Below are positions 1 through 6,474 of a stretch of 27,525 nucleotides of DNA, piece after piece. The notes beneath the pieces were generated by a model that was given only the letters and a program-made list of their open reading frames with translations, had not been told where the DNA came from and made no database searches. The stretch covers positions 1 to 27,525 of the forward strand of contig JAIPJV010000004.1 in assembly GCA_021734005.1 (NCBI GenBank), in the 5' to 3' direction. Source of the DNA: Fidelibacterota bacterium. GTDB lineage: Bacteria > Fidelibacterota > UBA2242 > JAFGTP01. Each line of letters starts with the position of its first letter. The stretch's first letter is position 1. Position numbers and translations under genes: made by a program.

Positions 1-28
1 CATCCATTCATCCACTCATTCCAACCGA

Positions 29-1378
29 TCAAACTTTAATATCATATTTTTTAATTTTATAACGGATAACTCGCTCTGAAATTTTTAATTTACGGGCGGC
101 TTCGGTTTTGATATTATTGCTTTCCTGGAGTGCTTTTTTTATCATACTTTTTTCCAGACTGGCCACCTGCTCCTCCAGACCGGTGTCAATATCCTCGCAC
201 AATTCCTGAGTATTTTTTAGAGCAATATCTTCACAGGTGATGTTTGAATCCCGGGATAAGATCACAGCCCGCTCAATAATATTTTCCAGTTCCCGAACAT
301 TGCCGGGAAAACTGTAGCGCATGAGACTGTCCATAGCTTCCTGGGTAATTTTATCGACATCAATTCCATTTTGCCGGGCATATTTATCTTTGAAATGCTC
401 AACCAGCAGCGGGATATCATCTTTGCGTTCCCGTAAAGGTGGAATTGTAATCGGAATAACATTCAGGCGAAAAAACAGATCAGAACGGAATTCATCATTC
501 TTTACTTTTTGTTTAATGTTCTGATTAGTCGCCGAGATAATTCTGATATCAGTTTTAATGATCTGCGAAGAACCTAACCGCTGAAATTCTTTCTCCTGCA
601 AGGCCCGCAACAATTTCACCTGAAAATTAAGAGGAATATCAGCAACTTCGTCGAGGAATAATGTTCCGCCGTCACTAATTTCAAAATGGCCTTTATGTTT
701 TTTATGGGAACCGGTGAAAGCACCTTTTTCATGGCCGAAAAATTCACTTTCAAACAGGGTCTCCGGTATGGCCGCACAATTAACGGGAACAAAGGGATTT
801 TCAGAACGGGATGAAGATTCATGAATTGCCCGGGCAACCATTTCCTTTCCCGTTCCACTTTCGCCCATAATCAGAACAGAAGCATTGCTTTGACTGACCC
901 GGGCGATCATATTGATGACTTCTTCCATCTCTGAACTTTTATAGACGATGTCGGACTCAATTGATTCATCTGAAAGGCGGGAACGCAGGTTTTCATTTTC
1001 CTGTAACAAGTTTTTATACTGGTTCAACTTCTTCAGTTTGAACTTGAGTTCATCAAGGTCAATAGGCTTGGATAAATAATCCCAGGCACCTTTTTTCATG
1101 GCGTGGACTGAATCTTCGATTGTACCAAAAGCGGTAATGATCATAACAGCTATTTCAGGATTGATTTCTTTCACTTTTTCAAGAACTTCCAATCCATCGA
1201 TGCCCGGCATTTTGAAATCGGTAATGACCAGATCAACATAATTTTTTTTGACAGCTTCAAGTCCTTTTTCACCACTGGCATAGCTGCTGACTTTATAATC
1301 GTTTTTTTTCATAAAGCCGGAAAGAACTTCCCGCTGAGAATCATCATCATCTATTAATAGGATTGATAAAGACGGCAT
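29..1378 (-). CDS. NtrC-family sigma-54-dependent response regulator
   Basis: This 449-residue protein has the full three-domain NtrC layout. The receiver domain (about 1-120) shows the acidic pocket D10-D13, the phospho-acceptor D54 in 'ITDFKMPG', T82 and K104. The AAA+ domain has Walker A GESGTGKE at 172-179, Walker B 'GTLFLDE' at about 238-244 and arginine-finger-type segments such as 'FRLNVIPI' and 'PGNVRELENI'. The C-terminus (about 405-449) is a Fis-type helix-turn-helix ending in 'AARKLKISERVIRYKIKKY'. By family knowledge it binds enhancer-like sites and remodels sigma-54 RNA polymerase once phosphorylated. The sigma-54 contact loop reads GAFTGS (219-224), not the canonical GAFTGA. Its ATG lies 3 bases after the stop of the upstream histidine kinase, so the two are co-transcribed and presumably cognate. 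The target genes are not evident; I found no convincing -24/-12 promoter in the window. Confidence 0.96.
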   Translation of the reverse strand: MPSLSILLIDDDDSQREVLSGFMKKNDYKVSSYASGEKGLEAVKKNYVDLVITDFKMPGIDGLEVLEKVKEINPEIAVMIITAFGTIEDSVHAMKKGAWDYLSKPIDLDELKFKLKKLNQYKNLLQENENLRSRLSDESIESDIVYKSSEMEEVINMIARVSQSNASVLIMGESGTGKEMVARAIHESSSRSENPFVPVNCAAIPETLFESEFFGHEKGAFTGSHKKHKGHFEISDGGTLFLDEVADIPLNFQVKLLRALQEKEFQRLGSSQIIKTDIRIISATNQNIKQKVKNDEFRSDLFFRLNVIPITIPPLRERKDDIPLLVEHFKDKYARQNGIDVDKITQEAMDSLMRYSFPGNVRELENIIERAVILSRDSNITCEDIALKNTQELCEDIDTGLEEQVASLEKSMIKKALQESNNIKTEAARKLKISERVIRYKIKKYDIKV

Positions 1379-1381
1379 AAT

Positions 1382-3076
1382 TTAGCTTTCCTTTAATGGT
1401 AAATAGATTGTAAAAATTGCGCCCTTTCCTGGTGGGCTATCAGCTTCGATACGGCCATCATGTTCAGCAATTATTCTATAAACCTGGGCAAGCCCAATTC
1501 CTGTTCCATCAGGTTTTGTTGTAAAATACAGATTGAAGATCTTTGAGAGGTTCTCATCATCTATTCCTGGTCCTGTATCTTCTACTATAAGAACGGCCTC
1601 CTGTTCCTTTTTCTTCAAATCAATATGGACGGCTCCAGAACCGTTAATAGCATCCATGGCATTTTCAACTAAATTGATCAGGCACTGTTTGATCTTATCA
1701 TCATCCAGATGAGCGATTATTTTGCTATTGGGATTGAAGTTCAAATCAATACTCTGCTTTTCTGCTTTAACGGAATACAGATCAACAACTTTTTGGGTTA
1801 ACTTATTCAAATTTGTCCGGGAGCGGGAAATCGCAGTCGGCCGTGAAAATTGTAAAAATTGGGTTATAATTTCACCAATATTATTTATCTCTTTATTGAG
1901 AATCTTTAGGAGAGAATTGTATTCTGATTGATCGTTTTTAACTTTGAATTCTGAGCCCAACCGTTGAATTGTCATTGAAATCGCATTGAGAGGATTGCGA
2001 ATCTTATGGGCAACTCCGGCAGCCAGTTCTCCAATTACACTCAGTTTCTCCTTCTGACGCAAATCCGCCTGCAAGGAATAGACCTCTTTGGTTATTTTAT
2101 CCTTCTTTTTCTGTAATAGTCGCACATTCTGGGTGGAAATGGAGTAAGCTATCATCATAAATCCAATAATGATCAATATGAATAATCTTAATGAAGCCTG
2201 TTTAAGGGCATTTTTTTGAATTTTTTGAATTGGCGAATAATTTAAACCAATTTGAACCACATATCTTGAAGAATCGAAAATTCTCAGATAGTTAAAAACT
2301 TCAAGAATTTTATGGCCATCAAATTGGGAAATTCTATAATGAATGGATTTAGTGCGAAAAGTTTCCTGAACTAGTGGATCCTCATAATAATTGGTCAAAG
2401 GTCTATCGGTAGTTTTGTGAAGGACCTGATGGGAATCCTGCAAAGCGATAAATTCGATTGAAGGATTATTTGCAATGGAGTCGAGGAGTGAGTTGATATA
2501 GATAATGTTCTTAACATTTAGGACTTTACTGGCCTTAATATTCCCAATAATAGTGCCACCTTTACTCCGGTGGATACCGACTGTAAATCTTTTCTCTTGC
2601 TGATTTCTGGCAGGCAGAATATCGAAAGTTCTCTTCTTAAATTTGCCCTCATTCAAATCATTGTAAGTATCAGCAGGTAATTCGGGCATTTCTTCATCAG
2701 TATTGGTAATTTCAACATTTCCGTTTTTATCAAGTACATAGATAGCGTTAAATCTTTCTTGATGAGCATATTCAGTTAAATTTTTCTGATTAAGGTCGTT
2801 ATTGAGATCAAGATAATCTAAATAACGAAGGTCAGAGATTAACTGTTCATTAAAATGGTGTAAAAACAACCTGTAAGCAATAATAGTATTGCGGGAGGCT
2901 TTGCGAATTGTGCTGGATAATTGATGGGAAGAATGGGTCATCATCTCAATAGTTGCATTTTTCTGAGATATATAATTGGAATATAGCGAGAGCCCCAGAA
3001 TAATTACAAAAATGATGAAAAGAAAAAGAAGCATGTAGGGACTAATATTTATTTTTTTTAATTTCATCTTCCCCAT
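1382..3076 (-). CDS. Membrane sensor histidine kinase (NtrB-like transmitter)
   Basis: This is a 564-residue inner-membrane histidine kinase. One hydrophobic helix lies near the N-terminus (about 15-37). A roughly 260-residue extracytoplasmic sensor region without a recognisable family follows, then a second helix ('LFILIIIGFMMIAYSI', about 298-314) and a coiled coil leading into HisKA. The phospho-acceptor is H357 in 'GVAHKIRNPLNAI'. The catalytic domain has an N-box ('NLVENAMDAI'), a G1 box ('DTGPGI') and a G2 box ('TTKPDGTGIGL'). The start is placed at the ATG at 3076 because AAGGA (3086-3082 on the minus strand) lies 5 bases upstream. A longer reading from a TTG at 3103 is possible but has no such site. 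It is immediately followed by the sigma-54 response regulator, its likely partner. The residue after the H-box histidine is Lys where Glu or Asp is usual. The signal it senses is unknown. Confidence 0.94.
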   Translation of the reverse strand: MGKMKLKKINISPYMLLFLFIIFVIILGLSLYSNYISQKNATIEMMTHSSHQLSSTIRKASRNTIIAYRLFLHHFNEQLISDLRYLDYLDLNNDLNQKNLTEYAHQERFNAIYVLDKNGNVEITNTDEEMPELPADTYNDLNEGKFKKRTFDILPARNQQEKRFTVGIHRSKGGTIIGNIKASKVLNVKNIIYINSLLDSIANNPSIEFIALQDSHQVLHKTTDRPLTNYYEDPLVQETFRTKSIHYRISQFDGHKILEVFNYLRIFDSSRYVVQIGLNYSPIQKIQKNALKQASLRLFILIIIGFMMIAYSISTQNVRLLQKKKDKITKEVYSLQADLRQKEKLSVIGELAAGVAHKIRNPLNAISMTIQRLGSEFKVKNDQSEYNSLLKILNKEINNIGEIITQFLQFSRPTAISRSRTNLNKLTQKVVDLYSVKAEKQSIDLNFNPNSKIIAHLDDDKIKQCLINLVENAMDAINGSGAVHIDLKKKEQEAVLIVEDTGPGIDDENLSKIFNLYFTTKPDGTGIGLAQVYRIIAEHDGRIEADSPPGKGAIFTIYLPLKES

Positions 3077-3081
3077 TAAAG

Positions 3082-3086
3082 TCCTT
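3082..3086 (-). promoter_or_regulatory. Ribosome binding site deciding the kinase start
   Basis: AAGGA on the minus strand sits 5 bases before the ATG at 3076. It favours this start over the in-frame TTG at 3103. Confidence 0.6.
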
Positions 3087-3161
3087 ATTATTTGAAAAAC
3101 CAATCCCGTGGCAATTTAAGAAAATTGTCAGTCTATAACAAAATAAACGCTGCTAATTAAT

Positions 3162-3203
3162 AAAAAAAATGGATTAATTGCTGCCCCACAACAATTAATC
3201 CAT
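3162..3203 (-). terminator. Rho-independent terminator of the ABC/DUF4857 operon
   Basis: There is a perfect 12-bp inverted repeat (ATGGATTAATTG at 3169-3180 against CAATTAATCCAT at 3192-3203) with an 11-base loop. On the minus strand the stem is followed directly by a run of seven U (complement of 3162-3168), so it works in the minus direction. It lies about 85 bases past the stop of the DUF4857-like gene and just before the kinase gene, separating the two minus-strand units. A second GC-rich hairpin (GGGGCG 3240-3245 with CGCCCC 3258-3263) lies between the gene and this terminator. No other feature was seen in 3104-3287. Confidence 0.85.
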
Positions 3204-3287
3204 TATATACCCCGTGATGCAAATTTTTCCGGAGGAGTGGGGGCGAATATAACTACCCGCCCCTGAATGATGAAAAGACTGGTAAAA

Positions 3288-4529
3288 TCAATCCCATATA
3301 TCCGGTTTGATAAAAATTACTCCCAGAAGACCATAAATACCGGCGCCTATAATTAAAACAAAATCAAACCAATTCTCCTTGATATTTTCCTTACGTTTTA
3401 TCTTGACAAAAATGCCAATACCTAGTGAAATAAGAATTCCAATTAAACTTAACCAGGATTGAAACTTGAGATCAAAATGGAGCAAACTGGAAAAGCTCTT
3501 CATAGTTTTTATCTCAAAGGGGAAAAGAGCCTGTTTAACTTTTGTTGATAATTTTTCTTCCTCCGGTGTCAATGATATTTTCATAGAATCAATGAAAGTA
3601 TAATTTGAATCAAAAACTACTGCATGGTAATTATAATTGTCGTCATATTTAATAGTTCTATAAACAGGATCAGCATAGAATGAAAAATCCATTTTGTCTG
3701 GATTATAATTTTTCAAAGGCAACTTGATAAGTTTGTAATTGTCATAACTGATCAAGTAAACATCATCACTTTCAGTGATCATAAATCCATATATTTCGCG
3801 TCGAACTGATTCACTGATCACGATTTTGCGAATATTTAGATTGTTATCAATTGGTGTTTTTACACATTGAGGTGAATCCTGAACCTTTTTGAGATGAAAG
3901 ACATTACCTTCATTATCAACAATAAAATAGCCTTCATCAAAAGGTTTGCGGGTTGTTGGATTTCCAGCAATTAACTGGGCAGGAAATTCAAAGCCTTTTT
4001 CTTTGAGGTCTTTGGTGAATTGGCGGGACATCTTTTCGTTAATTTTATTGGTGTGAGCAGTGACAAATTCTATGCGTTTATTGATGCGAAATAATTCCGG
4101 TGGATAGCTGAGATTAGTATAATCGGATTGGCTCTCAAAAAGAGGATAAAGATCAATAGTCGGTTGATCCAAATTGTAGGCTCTCAATCTTATTCGCTGA
4201 CTATTATGACGAATGGAAGTAATATCAGTCGGTACTCCCTGAATAGTGTCGGGCAGGACTCCCCATTTGTCAAGATCCCGATAATAGAGGAAAGGCAGTA
4301 ATTTTTCATAACCTTTACGACTATAATTATTACCCTCACCATCTTTGAATGCCGTATGCCCGCCAGTATGTTGAAAGTATGCAAAATTTTCAATAACGGG
4401 ACTATAATAGATGATTGGAGAGCGTGTGCTTTTATCCACGATTTTATGATAGAATCGGGGTAAAAAGACCGAAGCTGAAATGATTAGAACTAATATGATC
4501 GCGTATCTTGATAATTTCTTTAAATTCAT
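3288..4529 (-). CDS. DUF4857-like membrane protein, third gene of an ABC transporter operon
   Basis: This 413-residue protein has one N-terminal helix (about 8-24), a long extracytoplasmic domain (about 25-355) and two C-terminal helices (about 359-378 and 388-407). Segments such as 'LPFLYYRDL', 'LPDTIQGVP', 'LYPLFESQS', 'FPAQLIAGNPTTRKPFDEGYF' and 'NVFHLKKVQ' match what I remember of the DUF4857 family. In Bacteroidetes that family is encoded beside an ABC ATPase and permease, as here. Start and stop overlap by the ATGA arrangement: its ATG (4529-4527) overlaps the permease stop (4528-4526), implying translational coupling. The extracytoplasmic part looks beta-rich and may act as an accessory or substrate-handling subunit, but the molecular function of the family is not known to me. 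No catalytic motif was recognised. Confidence 0.8.
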   Translation of the reverse strand: MNLKKLSRYAIILVLIISASVFLPRFYHKIVDKSTRSPIIYYSPVIENFAYFQHTGGHTAFKDGEGNNYSRKGYEKLLPFLYYRDLDKWGVLPDTIQGVPTDITSIRHNSQRIRLRAYNLDQPTIDLYPLFESQSDYTNLSYPPELFRINKRIEFVTAHTNKINEKMSRQFTKDLKEKGFEFPAQLIAGNPTTRKPFDEGYFIVDNEGNVFHLKKVQDSPQCVKTPIDNNLNIRKIVISESVRREIYGFMITESDDVYLISYDNYKLIKLPLKNYNPDKMDFSFYADPVYRTIKYDDNYNYHAVVFDSNYTFIDSMKISLTPEEEKLSTKVKQALFPFEIKTMKSFSSLLHFDLKFQSWLSLIGILISLGIGIFVKIKRKENIKENWFDFVLIIGAGIYGLLGVIFIKPDIWD

Positions 4530-5194
4530 TTGGCACCCTTTCTTAAACGATGACCGGGAAAAATTATTGTGATAGTTAATAAAAGAATTGGGATGGCATA
4601 AGTTGCCAGAACGTGATTGTACTGCATATAAATTGTCCCCTGAGTATAGAGAGAGGCAGTGAAATAGGTTATCAACCCAAGTACAATTCTCAAGTACCAG
4701 TTCGGTTCAACAACTGCTGTAGCAATGCCCAGATAGGTTACCAAACCAGCCATGAACCAGGGAATCATAGTTTGATAGGAAGCAGAAACAATTTCTGCAG
4801 GAAAAAAACTAGAGCTGACAGCAATAAAACCACCAATAGTAATCAAATCAACAATAATTATAGCACCTAAACCTAAAATCACCATGTAAAGTAACAATTT
4901 AATCTCATTAATTGGCAGGTGGAATGACAGCCTAAAGCGGTTGTCAAAACTTTCTGGGACAAACTGGAAAATTGCCAGAGCAAATCCTCCCAGCATAGGT
5001 AAATACCTGAGACTACTAAAATACATTTCATGGTGGATTGTAATAGCAAGCCAATTTTTTATTGCGCCTTTCATCTCAAAAGTATGGCGCAGATCTGAAG
5101 CAATATAGACCAGCACACTTATAGTAAGTATAATATAGGCCAAAAAGACCCAGCGAACTTTTAACCATTCTTTATCAAATAATGAACGATACAT
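4526..5194 (-). CDS. ABC transporter permease, ABC-2-like
   Basis: This is a 222-residue, highly hydrophobic protein with about six predicted membrane helices. They start near residues 14 ('VFLAYIILTISVLVYIA'), 60, 98 ('LLLYMVILGLGAIIIVDLI'), 140, 168 and 200. There are short loops and no catalytic motifs. Size and topology fit the membrane half of an ABC-2-type exporter. It lies 11 bases after the ATPase stop with AAGGAGAG just ahead of its ATG, and overlaps the DUF4857-like gene by 4 bases. The three genes should therefore make one complex. The substrate cannot be read from the sequence. Confidence 0.82.
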   Translation of the reverse strand: MYRSLFDKEWLKVRWVFLAYIILTISVLVYIASDLRHTFEMKGAIKNWLAITIHHEMYFSSLRYLPMLGGFALAIFQFVPESFDNRFRLSFHLPINEIKLLLYMVILGLGAIIIVDLITIGGFIAVSSSFFPAEIVSASYQTMIPWFMAGLVTYLGIATAVVEPNWYLRIVLGLITYFTASLYTQGTIYMQYNHVLATYAIPILLLTITIIFPGHRLRKGAK

Positions 5195-5205
5195 AACTCT
5201 CCTTA

Positions 5206-6102
5206 TTAATATTTACCTGTTAGACCAATAAAGGCATCTTCCAGGGTCATGGACACTTCTGATATATCTTCCTTATTTATGTCAACACCTTTTTGATTAA
5301 TGTAGTTGACAATTTCTTCTTCATCTTTGAATGAATAGATGCAATATTCATTATCAAGGGTCTCGAAATTGGCAATATGATCATCTTTGTGTAACTCAAG
5401 GGAAGTCTCTTGCAAATTAAATCTGTATTGATGAAAGGATTTGATGAATTTCTGAATATTCATTTGCAGAAGAATTTCCTGATAACCCATAATGATGGCA
5501 TCGTCAATCAATTTTTCCAGATCCTGGATAATGTGGGATGTTATCAATACTGTAGTATTGCGCTGAAGGACAAAATGTTTTAAATAGTCAATGAATAATC
5601 TCCTGTATCCAGCATCCAATCCCATGGAATAGTCATCAAGAATCATAAGCTCCGGATCCTGAGCCATTATCAATCCCAGTACAACTTGAGATCTCTGCCC
5701 ACAGGACATATTGGATATTTTGTGGTCGTAATTCATACCCATCTTATCCATTAAGTCATAATAAAACTTCTTCTCCCATTTGGGATAAAAACGGGAAAAA
5801 AACTTCTCGGCCTTTTCAACTGTCATGAAATCATAAGTAAGATGACCTTCATGTAGGAGCCCGATACGGGTGCGGGTCTGAGGAGATAGATTGTGCGATT
5901 CCTCTCCAAAAATGTTAATACTACCGGATGTCGGCCTCAGGAAACCCATCATTATATTAATAGTAGTAGTTTTTCCCATTCCGTTTTTTCCGAGCAATCC
6001 GAAGATGCGCCCTCTTTCTACTGTGAAATTCAAATCCTCATAAACAAGGTAATCACCATACTTATGAGTAAGGTTGTTACATTCAATGATTTTTTCACTC
6101 AT
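5206..6102 (-). CDS. ABC transporter ATP-binding protein with atypical signature motif
   Basis: This is a 298-residue nucleotide-binding subunit. Walker A is GKNGMGKT at 38-45. The Q-loop region reads 'IGLLHEGHLTYDFMT' with Glu where Gln is usual. The ABC signature is MSCGQ (132-136) instead of LSGGQ. Walker B is 'LMILDD' (152-157), where the residue after the Walker B Asp is D157 instead of the catalytic Glu. The D-loop is 'MGLDAG' and the switch histidine lies in 'VLITSHIIQDLE'. About 80 residues after the ATPase core resemble the C-terminal extension of ABC-2 exporter ATPases. It is the first gene of the minus-strand operon, preceded by AAGGAAAA. I recall ATPases beside DUF4857 genes with a similar 'LDD(Y/F)SMGLD' segment, so the variation is probably a subfamily trait, not decay. 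Confidence 0.93.
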   Translation of the reverse strand: MSEKIIECNNLTHKYGDYLVYEDLNFTVERGRIFGLLGKNGMGKTTTINIMMGFLRPTSGSINIFGEESHNLSPQTRTRIGLLHEGHLTYDFMTVEKAEKFFSRFYPKWEKKFYYDLMDKMGMNYDHKISNMSCGQRSQVVLGLIMAQDPELMILDDYSMGLDAGYRRLFIDYLKHFVLQRNTTVLITSHIIQDLEKLIDDAIIMGYQEILLQMNIQKFIKSFHQYRFNLQETSLELHKDDHIANFETLDNEYCIYSFKDEEEIVNYINQKGVDINKEDISEVSMTLEDAFIGLTGKY

Positions 6103-6221
6103 ATCAATTTTTCCTTAGATAAATTTTGATCTGACACCTATTCTCAATCCTCAACTATTATGCCAAGGTTGATTTTAGAAGAGAAGGGGGAATATTGGGT
6201 AGATCGAATACCAACAAAAAT

Positions 6222-6246
6222 GTCGAAATTTCGACTATATTGTCGA
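6222..6246. promoter_or_regulatory. Palindrome plus repeated half-site, candidate operator
   Basis: GTCGAAATTTCGAC (6222-6235) is a perfect palindrome. The same TGTCGA half-site recurs 6 bases downstream (6241-6246). It lies in the divergent spacer about 120 bases upstream of the ABC operon start codon. This is the geometry of a dimeric repressor or activator site, but no regulator is identified and the role is inferred. Confidence 0.4.
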
Positions 6247-6423
6247 TATCTTTGTTTCTAATTTTTTGCCTCTGGAGGGAAAAAAGAATGGCATCTATTT
6301 TGTATCGGTTAATGACATGAACAAATTTTGGGGAAAATATTAACAGCGGGGACTTTCGAAGTGGCAAAATATTTCAGTCTAAACTTTTCATTCAAATTTT
6401 TCAATTACGTGGCTTTTCTGTCC

Positions 6424-6451
6424 TTGCATTGTTAAAATCAGAAATTTTAAT
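6424..6451 (+). promoter_or_regulatory. Candidate sigma-70-like promoter of the M16 peptidase gene
   Basis: TTGCAT (6424-6429) and TTTAAT (6446-6451) are separated by 16 bases. They lie just upstream of the strong ribosome site AGGAGG (6465-6470), which is 4 bases before the ATG. A 7-bp inverted repeat (TTAAAAT 6432-6438, ATTTTAA 6444-6450) lies between the hexamers. The AT-rich context makes chance matches likely, so support is modest. Confidence 0.35.
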
Positions 6452-6474
6452 AGTCAATTAATTCAGGAGGAAAA

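Larger units (their letters stand above)
6103..6474. other. Divergent intergenic region between the ABC operon and the M16 gene
   Basis: This 372-base AT-rich spacer separates divergently transcribed genes and must hold promoters for both. Visible structure is a perfect 14-bp palindrome at 6222-6235 and a promoter-like pair at 6424-6451. A 69-codon open frame on the minus strand (6158-6367) has no family resemblance and no clear ribosome site, so it is not called as a gene. Confidence 0.7.

Noticed and set aside
1..28. Possible start of a further minus-strand gene after the response regulator
   Set aside because: ATG codons are present at the window edge, but fewer than 30 bases are visible, so no gene can be supported.
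4530..4545. TTGGCACCC resembling a sigma-54 -24 element
   Set aside because: There is no TTGC at the right distance, and the site lies inside the permease gene on the opposite strand.
6158..6367. 69-codon minus-strand open frame in the divergent spacer
   Set aside because: It has no family resemblance, no clear ribosome site, and it overlaps the palindrome and presumed promoters.
6410..6427. Possible sigma-54 -24/-12 promoter upstream of the M16 gene (TGG ... TTGC)
   Set aside because: GG and GC are 13 bases apart instead of 10, and the flanking consensus is poor.
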